Part shown: piece by piece, positions 19,250 through 28,099 of the stretch
Position numbering within the stretch: position 1 is the first letter of the stretch
Layout: each line of letters starts with the position of its first letter
Source of the DNA: Candidatus Parcubacteria bacterium
Lineage (GTDB): Bacteria > Patescibacteriota > Saccharimonadia > Saccharimonadales > 2-12-FULL-41-12
Assembly (NCBI GenBank): GCA_019347895.1
Contig: JAHWKM010000012.1
Location: forward strand, 1-39,522
Length of the DNA stretch: 39,522 nt
Direction of reading: 5' to 3'
The notes under the pieces: generated by a model
What the model was told of the DNA's origin: nothing
The model's database searches: none
The model's input: the letters and a program-made list of their open reading frames with translations, nothing else
Translations under genes and position numbers: made by a program

Positions 19250-19405
19250 ATGCAAGTTTTACTCAATGGACCTGAACTTATAGGGTTAGACTTTAGTTTT
19301 CAGCAAGGTAAATTTGCAGGTAGTGAAAAAGCGGCCCAAAGATTTAGCGATAGAACAGCAATTAATCTGATGGAGTTAGGGGCCAGCAAACTATACTTTT
19401 TGTAG
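19250..19405 (+). CDS. Short ORF of unknown origin (51 aa), possibly a truncated gene fused onto the rarA remnant
   Basis: [51 protein letters not shown]; ends out of frame inside rarA-like sequence. Confidence 0.3.
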   Translation: MQVLLNGPELIGLDFSFQQGKFAGSEKAAQRFSDRTAINLMELGASKLYFL

Positions 19406-20277
19406 ATGAAATCCATAGATTCAACAAGGCCCAGCAAGACGCTTTTCTGCCGCATGTAGAAAAAGGAACGATCATACTTATCGGCGCTACTACCGAAAAC
19501 CCCAGCTTTGAAATTATCAATCCCCTGCTGAGCCGCAGCCGGGTGCTGGTGCTAAAGCCTCTTAGCAAATCAGAAATCATCCAAATTATTAAACGGACAG
19601 TAAAGTCCGAAAAAATTCCGGCCAAACGCCTGCCGGCTAAAAGTATCGATCTGTTAGCCGAATTATCCGGCGGTGACGGCCGGGTGGCGCTGGGAAATTT
19701 AGAGCTGGCTTTGCAGCTAAGCAAAGGGAAGCTGACCGAAGAAGTAATAATAACCGCCGCCCAAAAACGGGTGCCAGGCTATGACAAAGCCGGAGAAACG
19801 CACTATAACGTGATCAGCGCCTTTATAAAATCTATGCGCGGCAGCGACCCGGCGGCGGCTTTATATTATCTGGCGAGGATGCTGCAAGCCGGCGAAGACC
19901 CGAAGTTTATTGCCCGGCGAATGGTAATATTTGCTTCGGAAGACGTAGGGATGGCGGCACCGGCGGCGCTCAACCTGGCCGTCAGTACTTTTCAGGCTGT
20001 CGAGAGAATAGGTGTGCCAGAATGCCAATATAACCTTTTCCATTGTGCTTATGTGTTAGCTAAAACCGAAAAATCCCGAGCGGTAGCTGAGGCCATGGGC
20101 AAAGCCCTGCAGGCAGCCAAACAGCATCCGGATTTACCCGTCCCGCTGCACCTAAGAAACGCCCCGACTGAACTTATGAAAGATTTAGGCTACGGCAAAG
20201 GGACCAAATGGGAGGCCGGCTTTAAACATCCCAAAGGTTTCTTGCCGGAGGAAATACGCGATATTGATATTGTATAA
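19366..20277 (+). pseudogene. rarA: Replication-associated recombination protein A, N-terminally truncated (no Walker A)
   Basis: Reading frame opens after a stop at 19363-19365 with ...[45 protein letters not shown]...LHLRNAPTELMKDLGYG; the ~100-residue N-terminal part with the P-loop is absent upstream. Confidence 0.75.
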
Positions 20278-20279
20278 AT

Positions 20280-20567
20280 TTACTGCTGTCCGCCGCCCTC
20301 GGTAGGGTTTGTGGGCGGATTGGGATTGGACTGCGGGAGCTGAATATTTGTGTCCTGCGTAGGCGCTTCTATGTCTTGAGTGTTGTTATCGATCACGCTT
20401 CTTGCCAGAAATATTAACACCAATATTACTATTAAAACCACTGCTAATATGATCCAGCCTGTACTGCTGCTATGTTTCTCGTCTTTTACTACTACTGTCT
20501 CTCGGGGCTCTTCAGTTTCGTATTCGTTATCATTTTTATCTGCCATAAAAATCCTTTTTTTAACCAT
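20280..20567 (-). CDS. Hypothetical single-TM protein with Pro/Asn-rich tail
   Basis: 95 aa; TGWIILAVVLIVILVLIFLARSVI TM segment. Confidence 0.65.
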   Translation of the reverse strand: MVKKRIFMADKNDNEYETEEPRETVVVKDEKHSSSTGWIILAVVLIVILVLIFLARSVIDNNTQDIEAPTQDTNIQLPQSNPNPPTNPTEGGGQQ

Positions 20568-20609
20568 ATAACAATATCAGCCCCAGAAAAGCTAACTATA
20601 AAATATCTT

Positions 20610-20630
20610 ACATATTTCGATCAAATATGT
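20610..20630. promoter_or_regulatory. Operator-like inverted repeat
   Basis: ACATATTT-CGATC-AAATATGT in the divergent intergenic region. Confidence 0.35.
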
Positions 20631-20687
20631 ATTATCATGTAGTATGTATGCGCTGAAAAGCAGCAGTAAGTAAGAATAAAAAATTTA

Positions 20688-21362
20688 ATGGATTTTATAT
20701 ATTATATCTTTAAAGACTTTGTGTATTTCTCTGCGATTTTTTTCGTATTGCTGATTGCCGCGGCGTCCATAGCAGCTATGATTAAACCTGGCTTGATGCC
20801 AAGCCGGCTAAAGATGTTTTCAAGCCGTAAAAGCACAGCTATTGGAAGCTTGGCTTCTATTCTTTTTCTTGTCGGCCTGGTTAACATTATCGGTCCTAGC
20901 AGTATGGAACAACTGCGCCGCGACAAAGAGCTCGCCAACCAGCAACAAGCTGCTAAACAAAAGAAAACCTTCCAGGCCAATCCCCAGGAACCAATAGAGA
21001 AAAAAATACAAAAGGTAACCCAAACAATTCCATATGCAAAGCAAGAAAAAATCGATAGCGATCTGGCGCCAGGCAAAAGCAAGATTACTCAAAAAGGTAT
21101 GAACGGCACAAAATTGTTGATTTACGAAATTATTTACCGGGACGGTAAGGAAATTAGCCGCATCCTAAAATCTGAGGTGGCCACAAAACAGCCGGTGCCG
21201 CAAATAACTTCTATGGGTGTCCTTAAATCTTCCGCTCACCACTCCGATAATGCTAGGCCGTCTAGCGGGTCATCGGACAAATCTGAGCGTCGCTGCAAAT
21301 CTTTTTTAAATTCATTATTTGCAAGACTGTACGGTAACAAATGTTCAGCGGCAGAAAGTTAG
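20688..21362 (+). CDS. Membrane-anchored protein with G5 domain
   Basis: N-terminal TM segments; KVTQTIPYAKQEKIDSDLAPGKSKITQKGMNGTKLLIYEIIYRDGKEISR.. matches the G5 pattern. Confidence 0.75.
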   Translation: MDFIYYIFKDFVYFSAIFFVLLIAAASIAAMIKPGLMPSRLKMFSSRKSTAIGSLASILFLVGLVNIIGPSSMEQLRRDKELANQQQAAKQKKTFQANPQEPIEKKIQKVTQTIPYAKQEKIDSDLAPGKSKITQKGMNGTKLLIYEIIYRDGKEISRILKSEVATKQPVPQITSMGVLKSSAHHSDNARPSSGSSDKSERRCKSFLNSLFARLYGNKCSAAES

Positions 21363-21429
21363 TTATTTACTTTATTGACAAGTTCGTATTTTAGTGCATA
21401 ATCAAAATACATTATTGGAGTAACATTAA

Positions 21430-21747
21430 GTGTTGGAATTTATCGTTTCAGGCAGGGTACCCTTCACCGATATAAAACTTTCGTTTGTTGAAGTATTTTT
21501 ATTTATTTTATTGGTAACGGCCGGAGTTTATTATTCGGCGCAGAAATTTCAATATTTTAAGCGGTCAAAACTAGGGCAAAATGCTTTCCGCGTACAAACG
21601 CAGCTCTTCAAGCAAATATCGCTTTTTATCGGTAAGTACACCGAGCTTATCCTGAGAAAGGTCTTCAAGACGCTGGCTAAATTTGGCAATGCGGCTTTGG
21701 GCGCCGCTCGCCAGAAGCGCGTGCTTACAAAACTCCTCCCACGCTAG
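21430..21747 (+). CDS. Small hypothetical membrane protein; 3' half overlaps the exonuclease I gene
   Basis: GTG start, hydrophobic VEVFLFILLVTAGVYYSA; C-terminal region is antisense to the 3' end of sbcB. Confidence 0.35.
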   Translation: MLEFIVSGRVPFTDIKLSFVEVFLFILLVTAGVYYSAQKFQYFKRSKLGQNAFRVQTQLFKQISLFIGKYTELILRKVFKTLAKFGNAALGAARQKRVLTKLLPR

Positions 21748-23004
21748 GCGCTCTTCCTCAGACAGATGCTTCGGAAAATTCCGGGCTTTATAAAGCGGCA
21801 ATAAGTTTTTCAGCCGATCATCATGCACTTTCAGCGCAAAACCGGATAGCTCCTGAACGGTTGAACTTCTAATCTCCAGCAGAAGTCTCCGGTCACCGTC
21901 GCCTAAGAAACTGTCATACAATTGAGCGTCAACTTCACTGACGGCGCTAATAAGCGCGGTTTGTTGGCGGTTATTATTTAGAATATCAAGAGCTTTTAAT
22001 ACATTGCCCGCAAAAGTTTCGGCATCTTTGAGTTTAGCCAGATTCGCTTCAATTTCGTTCATATTTATTTTTAGGCGTTTTGTTGATGGTCGATCAAGCA
22101 CGCTCAATGGAGCTATAGCCGGGCAACGGTTTGGCTGGAGTGATTTAACCGGCAAACGCGGCTCTCCGCTGTCTTTTTTCCAGCGCCATAACTCAGCTAG
22201 TTTTTCAGGGCTTAAGCCTGTATACTGCGCCGGATCATGGCGCAAATCATAAACTAACTTACCCCTGCCCTGCGGATGATCAGCCAAGACAGTAACAATA
22301 GCTGTTTTTTCAAACTCGCCGGGGTATTTACCGCTGGTATATAAAAAAACTTCATTCTGGCTTAAGAATTCTCCCACGGCATTTTTACCGCGCATGTTTA
22401 ACAGATAATCAAAAAGCTTGGGTTGTTTGTTTTTTATCAGACGCGCCAAAGCAATGGTGGCATCTACGTCGCTCAAAGCATCGTGGGCGGAAGCATGGTC
22501 AAGCTTATTAACTGCGGATAGGTATTCCAGACGATTAGTCGGCTTGCCCTCGCTGTCAACCGGCCACTTTATACCATCCGGCCGAAGGGCCCTGGCCATT
22601 CGTGAAACGTCTAAAATATCCCATCGGCTGCATGAGTTTTTCCAGTGCCATTCGTAGGGGTCGTGAAAATTACGCCAAAATAAAAAACGCATAAATTCAT
22701 CGTCAAACCTAACGCTGTTAAAGCCTACAAAAATAGTTCCCGACTGGTTAATCTCCTCAAATAGTTCGACAAATTCCGCTTCTGTAATACCCTCGGTTAT
22801 AGTTTTCTGAGGAGTTATTCCAGTTACCAATACGGCGTCCGGATCCGGCAGTATATCTTCGCTAAGCCTGATCAAAATATTTACCGGTTCGCCGATAGGG
22901 TTCAGGTCCATATCAGTCCGGCGGCCGGCAAACTGCATTATCCGGCTGGACCTCGGATTTACCCCGCTAGTCTCCAAATCATAAAAGAAAAAACTCTTAT
23001 CCAT
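21571..23004 (-). CDS. sbcB: Exodeoxyribonuclease I
   Basis: FFFYDLETSGVNPRSSRIMQFAGRRTD, GFNSVRFDDEFMRFLFWRN, AHDALSDVDATIALA (DEDDh-type exonuclease), ExoI C-terminal region. Confidence 0.92.
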   Translation of the reverse strand: MDKSFFFYDLETSGVNPRSSRIMQFAGRRTDMDLNPIGEPVNILIRLSEDILPDPDAVLVTGITPQKTITEGITEAEFVELFEEINQSGTIFVGFNSVRFDDEFMRFLFWRNFHDPYEWHWKNSCSRWDILDVSRMARALRPDGIKWPVDSEGKPTNRLEYLSAVNKLDHASAHDALSDVDATIALARLIKNKQPKLFDYLLNMRGKNAVGEFLSQNEVFLYTSGKYPGEFEKTAIVTVLADHPQGRGKLVYDLRHDPAQYTGLSPEKLAELWRWKKDSGEPRLPVKSLQPNRCPAIAPLSVLDRPSTKRLKINMNEIEANLAKLKDAETFAGNVLKALDILNNNRQQTALISAVSEVDAQLYDSFLGDGDRRLLLEIRSSTVQELSGFALKVHDDRLKNLLPLYKARNFPKHLSEEERLAWEEFCKHALLASGAQSRIAKFSQRLEDLSQDKLGVLTDKKRYLLEELRLYAESILP

Positions 23005-23008
23005 ACAT

Positions 23009-23602
23009 TTAACTATTCGCGGCTACCGCGATGCCGATTGAGCCAAGCAGACGAATTTTATGACGAATTTTATTCTTTGGTCGAGGATCTTGATCTGGCG
23101 GTTCCGACATTTCTGATTTTGCCTTCAGATATTTTTGCACATATCTATTGTGATCACGAAATGTCTGAAGACCCAGTTTAGTTTGAGGGTCCAAGCTGAA
23201 TCCTTCAGTAGTAGGAGTGGGTATTTTAGACTTATCTTTTACAGTCCCCCTTCCTTTTACTGAAAAAGCATGATCGTTAGTAGGAGTAGTCCCACACAAC
23301 TTTACTTCACTCAATATAGCCTTATTTTTGTCAAAACCTATCGAACAAAAAGATACATCGTCACCGTCCAGTTTAGTCCAAAAATGAGTCTCGTCACCCG
23401 AAGCATTTTTGATTTTGCCTATATGTGCTTCTGATCCCGCTTCAGACATCGGATCATGCGGGCGGCGGCTGCCCCAAATGTGGAGCTCGATTATATCGTT
23501 GCGTAAAGTGTGCAATTGACCTTCGCTTGGGACTGCCAAAACTTCACCATTGAAAGAAGGTGATGCGACTGCTTCCCCGCCAGCTTCATTTAAATTATGC
23601 AT
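23009..23602 (-). CDS. Hypothetical protein, 197 aa
   Basis: Long ORF without competitor between sbcB and obg. Confidence 0.55.
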   Translation of the reverse strand: MHNLNEAGGEAVASPSFNGEVLAVPSEGQLHTLRNDIIELHIWGSRRPHDPMSEAGSEAHIGKIKNASGDETHFWTKLDGDDVSFCSIGFDKNKAILSEVKLCGTTPTNDHAFSVKGRGTVKDKSKIPTPTTEGFSLDPQTKLGLQTFRDHNRYVQKYLKAKSEMSEPPDQDPRPKNKIRHKIRLLGSIGIAVAANS

Positions 23603-23629
23603 AATAATTATATTATACCATGATTTAGG

Positions 23630-24901
23630 TCAGTATTCAAGACTATTTTGATCGACAATTATTTTTTGGCCGGGTTTTATTTGGCGGCGCTCCAGCTCGT
23701 TCATGATACCCATTTTGCGCATAATGTCGCGCAAGCGCTGTACACCGGCTGAACTGTCAAAATCGGTTCTAGAGGCAAAACGCTCTATTTTTCTGCCGAT
23801 AACCACAAATTCGTTTTTGCGTTTCACAACCCGCCAGTCGGCTTCTAATTTAGGCAGCTTTATGACCGGCAGTTCGTCTTCCGGCCTCTTGGTTTTGGCT
23901 TGTTTCTCTGCTACCTTTTGCAGATACTTTTTAATTTCGAATAGCAGCTGCTGCACGCCTTGTCCGGAGTGGGCGGAAATGGCTAGTATTTTCGTACCTC
24001 TTTTAGCGGATTTTTTGATAGTGTTGATGTGGTCGCCGATAATTTCCTGGTCAAGTCCCTCTATTTTATTAATCACTACAATCTGCGGTTTTTTAGCCAG
24101 CTTTGGACTGTAAGCCGCCAGCTCGTCAATTATAGTCTGATAGGCCTGAGCGATATTGTCTTGATAGGCGTCAACCAAATGAACCAGCAGCTTAGTACGT
24201 TCCACATGGCGTAGGAACTCGTCGCCCAGGCCCTTGCCTTGGCTGGCGCCTTCAATCAGGCCGGGAATATCAGCAAATAAAACCGTGGTATCCTTGTCTA
24301 TATCTACTACGCCCAAGTTTGGCTTGAGTGTAGTAAAAGGATAGTCGGCAATTTCCGGCCGGGCATTGCTGATCTTAGCTAGAAGGGTTGATTTGCCGGC
24401 GTTAGGCAAACCTATCAGCCCGATGTCAGCTATCATTTTAAGCTCAAAGACCGCCGCGAATTCTTCGCCGGGCTCGCCAAACTCGGCAATTCGAGGAGCC
24501 TGGCGAGTGCTGCTGGTAAAGTGGGCATTTCCAAAGCCGCCTTTGCCGCCTTTGGCGATAAGTTCTTTTTGGCCGTTATAAGTCAGGTCAGCGATCACAT
24601 TGCCGTCGGCGGTTGTAATAACCGTACCCACAGGCAATTTAACGACCAGATTTTGGCCTGCCCGGCCGTGTTTTTTGCGTTTTTCGCCGTTATCCCCAGG
24701 ATTGGCGGCCACTAGTTTTTTATATCGAAAACTAGCCAAGGTATTTTGGTTGTTAGAGGCCTCGGCGTAAACGTCTCCGCCGTTACCGCCGTCGCCGCCG
24801 TCCGGGCCGCCGCGTTCCACGAATTTTTCATGGCGAAAACTCAGCTTGCCGTCGCCGCCTTTTCCCGCCCGAATAGTAACCTCAACTTTATCAACAAACA
24901 T
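23630..24901 (-). CDS. obg: GTPase Obg/CgtA
   Basis: FVDKVEVTIRAGKGGDGKLSFRHEKFVERGGPDGGDGGNGGDV, GLPNAGKSTLL, C-terminal OCT-like domain. Confidence 0.97.
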   Translation of the reverse strand: MFVDKVEVTIRAGKGGDGKLSFRHEKFVERGGPDGGDGGNGGDVYAEASNNQNTLASFRYKKLVAANPGDNGEKRKKHGRAGQNLVVKLPVGTVITTADGNVIADLTYNGQKELIAKGGKGGFGNAHFTSSTRQAPRIAEFGEPGEEFAAVFELKMIADIGLIGLPNAGKSTLLAKISNARPEIADYPFTTLKPNLGVVDIDKDTTVLFADIPGLIEGASQGKGLGDEFLRHVERTKLLVHLVDAYQDNIAQAYQTIIDELAAYSPKLAKKPQIVVINKIEGLDQEIIGDHINTIKKSAKRGTKILAISAHSGQGVQQLLFEIKKYLQKVAEKQAKTKRPEDELPVIKLPKLEADWRVVKRKNEFVVIGRKIERFASRTDFDSSAGVQRLRDIMRKMGIMNELERRQIKPGQKIIVDQNSLEY

Positions 24902-24909
24902 ACCTTTTT

Positions 24910-24951
24910 AGAGTAAAGAGTAAAGAGATAAGAGTAAAGAGATAAGAGTAA
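24910..24951. repeat. Degenerate heptanucleotide tandem repeat (6 units)
   Basis: agagtaa agagtaa agagata agagtaa agagata agagtaa, upstream of obg. Confidence 0.95.
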
Positions 24952-25064
24952 AAATTACTCCGCGTTGTTATTGGAACCAGGCCATTTTATTTTTTTAAAA
25001 TCCGCTTGGGAGGTGAGCAGCCAGAGAAAATTTCCAAGCGGAATACCTGAGGATTGAGATAAGT

Positions 25065-25213
25065 GCATTTGAGTGCAATACAAGGAAGTTATGAAGCGCG
25101 GAGTAAAGCGTACAAATGTACGCTGCACGAGCACTGGAATAACTGACGCAGTAGTGTGCCAAAAGTACTGGCAGGGTTTTGAGCTCTGCTTAAAAGCAGG
25201 TCAGAACGGTGCA
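25065..25213 (+). ncRNA. Candidate structured RNA / conserved repeat element, copy A
   Basis: ~84% identical to 35732-35882 (-) over ~150 nt with three compensatory base-pair changes and a 2-nt indel in a hairpin loop. Confidence 0.65.
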
Positions 25214-25219
25214 CTTAGC

Positions 25220-26347
25220 TCAATAGATGAAGCGGTAGTTGCCGGTTTCGCTGGCTGGAACGGTACGGTAGGTTACCTGTCCCCAATATGGATAGTTCAT
25301 ATCAGACACCAGAAAAGATCCGTTGGAATTAACACTCTCCACGTATGCTACGTGGCCCAATCCTCCGATGTTCAGGTGGTACAATACGGCGCCAGCCCTA
25401 GGAGCAGTACCTGTAGGCAGTCCGGCTGCACGGGCACCGCCTAACCAGGAAATCGCATTGCCTAAATTGCTGGGAATAGGATTTCCGGTCTGTGCCCGCC
25501 TATTGGCGGCATGCCAGGTACACCAGCCGTAATCGTAGGCATTAGCTCTATAAACCGGAGTCAGGCCGAATGAAAAGGCTGAGCCGCGAGCTGAAGCATA
25601 GTTATAAGTATTTTGCGCGGGAGGTTCTAGCCCGTCAGGGATAACTATTCTATCGCCAACCTTAAATTTTCCGGTAAGTTCCGCGTCATTAAAAGCGATT
25701 AAAAGGTTTCTGTCGGCCCGGTATTTTGCGGCAATAGTGCCCGGAGTATCGCCGGACTTTACGGTGTAGACAAGGCCATTGACCGGGCTGATCACTAATG
25801 TGGTTCCGATGGCTACCGTGTCACCGCTGAGACCGTTAGAAAGTCTAATAGTATCAGAGCTGACGTCGAATTTTTTAGCGATGCTGGTCACCGTATCGCC
25901 TTCGACTACCTTGTACGATTTAATGTCTTTTTTAGATTTCAATGCTTCGGAAATAATCTGGGGCTTTGCAATAAGCTTGTCGTCATCAGAGGCCACGCTA
26001 AGCGCGCTCACCCTAACCGTGTCTGCCTTGTTAGTTACGGCGTTTTCTTCCGGCAGATTAGCTGCCCGGGCAATGTTAACCGCAATGTCAGCCGAAGACA
26101 ACTTGTCTAAAGGATTAGCAAGTTTTTGGGTTTCGGCGGCCACAAAGCTGCTGGAATAATTAGCCTGGTTGGAAGGTTTGTTTGCCGCTACTAAAATACC
26201 GACAATACCGAAAACAGCCAGATTAGCTGCTAAAAAGCTTAAACGCACAAACCTTCTATGCGATCTGGTAAAAAAACGAGTCAAAATAGTAATTTTTGAC
26301 TCTTTTCGCGCCCTTAAAGATCGTTGCCATGGTAAACGGTGCGTCAC
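25220..26347 (-). CDS. LysM (x2) - CHAP domain peptidoglycan hydrolase
   Basis: YKVVEGDTVTSIAKKFDVSSDTIRLSNGL and YTVKSGDTPGTIAAKYRADRNLLIAFND LysM repeats; CTWHAANRR...GAVLYHLNIGGLGHVAYVE CHAP motifs. Confidence 0.93.
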   Translation of the reverse strand: MTHRLPWQRSLRARKESKITILTRFFTRSHRRFVRLSFLAANLAVFGIVGILVAANKPSNQANYSSSFVAAETQKLANPLDKLSSADIAVNIARAANLPEENAVTNKADTVRVSALSVASDDDKLIAKPQIISEALKSKKDIKSYKVVEGDTVTSIAKKFDVSSDTIRLSNGLSGDTVAIGTTLVISPVNGLVYTVKSGDTPGTIAAKYRADRNLLIAFNDAELTGKFKVGDRIVIPDGLEPPAQNTYNYASARGSAFSFGLTPVYRANAYDYGWCTWHAANRRAQTGNPIPSNLGNAISWLGGARAAGLPTGTAPRAGAVLYHLNIGGLGHVAYVESVNSNGSFLVSDMNYPYWGQVTYRTVPASETGNYRFIY

Positions 26348-26630
26348 TACACCTGCTTTATTGCGAATTATGCTCTCCTAGTTCTAGCGAAAAGAGATTG
26401 CCCGGAAATTAATTCCTAAGCATCTTTTGGACTTGCTATGGCGGCCTGTCTATTAGTTAATATTTTCTAAAGTTATTAGGCCCGCAAGTAACAGCTACCG
26501 AATGATTTCTACAGTTTGAATTAGTTTATGTTTCATCCTTTAGCTGTAAGGTCTATTTAACCAAAACTAAGCATAAAAATCAAGCTTTTTAAGTACAATT
26601 TACAACAGTTTTACATCTGTTGACGGTTTG

Positions 26631-27689
26631 TCAATAGGATTTGCAAAGTTCTTTGCAGTGTTTTTTGGTTAGGGCTTCGTGTTCTTCCAGGGTTTTTGAA
26701 AAATAGGTCACGCCGTCGTCGCCGGCTACAAAGTACAGCCAATCGGTTTTGGCCGGGAAGGCTACGGCCTTCAATGAATCCACGGCTGCATTGCCGATCG
26801 GGCCAGGCGGCAAACCGCTATGCTTGCGGGTATTGTACGGCGAATCATGATGCAGGCTTGGCTCTTCCCCGTCTTTTATGGCTCCGTAAAGAGCCGTGGG
26901 GTCGGCGCCGAGTTTCATGTCTTCCTTGTATCTTTTTAAGAGCACCTGGGCGACCATTGGCTTGTCGGCTACTTTGCTGACTTCCTGCTCGATAATGGAG
27001 GCTAATATAACGGACTGGTGAACGCTTAGACCCTGTTCAAAAAAGCCGGCTCTCACCTCTGGAGATAGATACCGCGACATTTCATCCAGCGACTTTTCAA
27101 TAATTTGCAGCGGCGTAGTTTCGGCGGTTTTTTGAAAACTTTCCGGGTATAAATATCCCTCGAGATCGGCAGTTTTCGGTTTATCCGTCAAGGCGGGATG
27201 CCCCGGATAATTAGCCGGGTCCAGCGCCTTGTCTATAGCGGCAGCCTTAAAACCGTCCTTTAAAAGCCCGTCTCTTATTTGGTCCAGCCGCTGGCCGGGC
27301 AGAATAGTTACTAAATCGGTTGCTACTTCACCGTCGACAATCTGGTCGACTATATCCGGTATCGACTGGGCCTGGCGGAACACATATGTGCCGGCTTTCA
27401 GACTGCCGCGCAAATTTTGGTTGCGTACGTACCATTCAAATGCCCAGTCGCTTTTGATGACGTTTTTGGATTTTAAATTGTCGGCTATCGCGCTGGGTGC
27501 GCTGCCCTGCTCAATAGTCACGATTATGGAGTCTTCGTTATTGCTAAACGGTTTTAAGCTGTCCTGGTAAGCGCTGCGGACAGCTACGGCGCTGCCGACT
27601 ATGGCTAGGATCAATAAAACAATTCCAGCCAGAATCAGTTTGCTTCTTCCGTATACCTTCGTCCCGTTTTTATGGTTAAAATTATTCAT
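26631..27689 (-). CDS. mltG: Endolytic transglycosylase MltG
   Basis: LASIIEQEVSKVADKPMVAQVLLKRYKEDMKLGADPTALYG, SPYNTRKHSGLPPGPIGNAA; start chosen at MNNFNHKN giving an ATGA overlap with ruvX. Confidence 0.95.
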   Translation of the reverse strand: MNNFNHKNGTKVYGRSKLILAGIVLLILAIVGSAVAVRSAYQDSLKPFSNNEDSIIVTIEQGSAPSAIADNLKSKNVIKSDWAFEWYVRNQNLRGSLKAGTYVFRQAQSIPDIVDQIVDGEVATDLVTILPGQRLDQIRDGLLKDGFKAAAIDKALDPANYPGHPALTDKPKTADLEGYLYPESFQKTAETTPLQIIEKSLDEMSRYLSPEVRAGFFEQGLSVHQSVILASIIEQEVSKVADKPMVAQVLLKRYKEDMKLGADPTALYGAIKDGEEPSLHHDSPYNTRKHSGLPPGPIGNAAVDSLKAVAFPAKTDWLYFVAGDDGVTYFSKTLEEHEALTKKHCKELCKSY

Positions 27690-28090
27690 AATTTGCCGCT
27701 TAAATATTCTTCTAGTATATAACATGCCGCTACATCATCTTGGTACTTCGAAGGTGATTTTTTGTAGCCGCGACTGTCGGCGGCCCTGACGGAGCTAAGA
27801 CTTTCATCGGCAAAAACCACCGGCTTGACGGTATGCCTGGCCAGATCATCGGCAAACCTGCGCACCGCTTTTGACTGCTCGGTTTCCCGTCCGCTCATGT
27901 CTCTCGGCAGGCCAACTATCAGCTTATCGATTTTTTCGGCGGATATTACTGACTCTATTTTCTTAAATATTTCGGCGTCATTAGGCAATACACAATACGG
28001 GGAAGGCAGCTTAGCAATCGAATTAGCCAGCGCCAGGCCGATTCTCGCCTCGCCAAAATCAATTCCAAGATAGTGTTCGACCGGTTTCAT
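27686..28090 (-). CDS. ruvX: Putative pre-16S rRNA nuclease / Holliday junction resolvase-like YqgF
   Basis: YLGIDFGEARIGLALA, LIVGLPRDMSGRETEQS, FADESLSS. Confidence 0.93.
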   Translation of the reverse strand: MKPVEHYLGIDFGEARIGLALANSIAKLPSPYCVLPNDAEIFKKIESVISAEKIDKLIVGLPRDMSGRETEQSKAVRRFADDLARHTVKPVVFADESLSSVRAADSRGYKKSPSKYQDDVAACYILEEYLSGKL

Positions 28091-28099
28091 CGCTTCATC

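Noticed and set aside
25073-25444. ORF similar in part to the ORF at 35729-35911 (CQKYWQGFELCLKAGQNGA vs CQKFWQGFGLCPEAGQNGA), suggesting a conserved protein family
   Set aside because: The similarity comes from the duplicated nucleotide element. A 2-nt loop indel breaks the frame between the halves, differences fit base pairing better than codons, and the 25073 ORF continues antisense through the well-supported CHAP gene.
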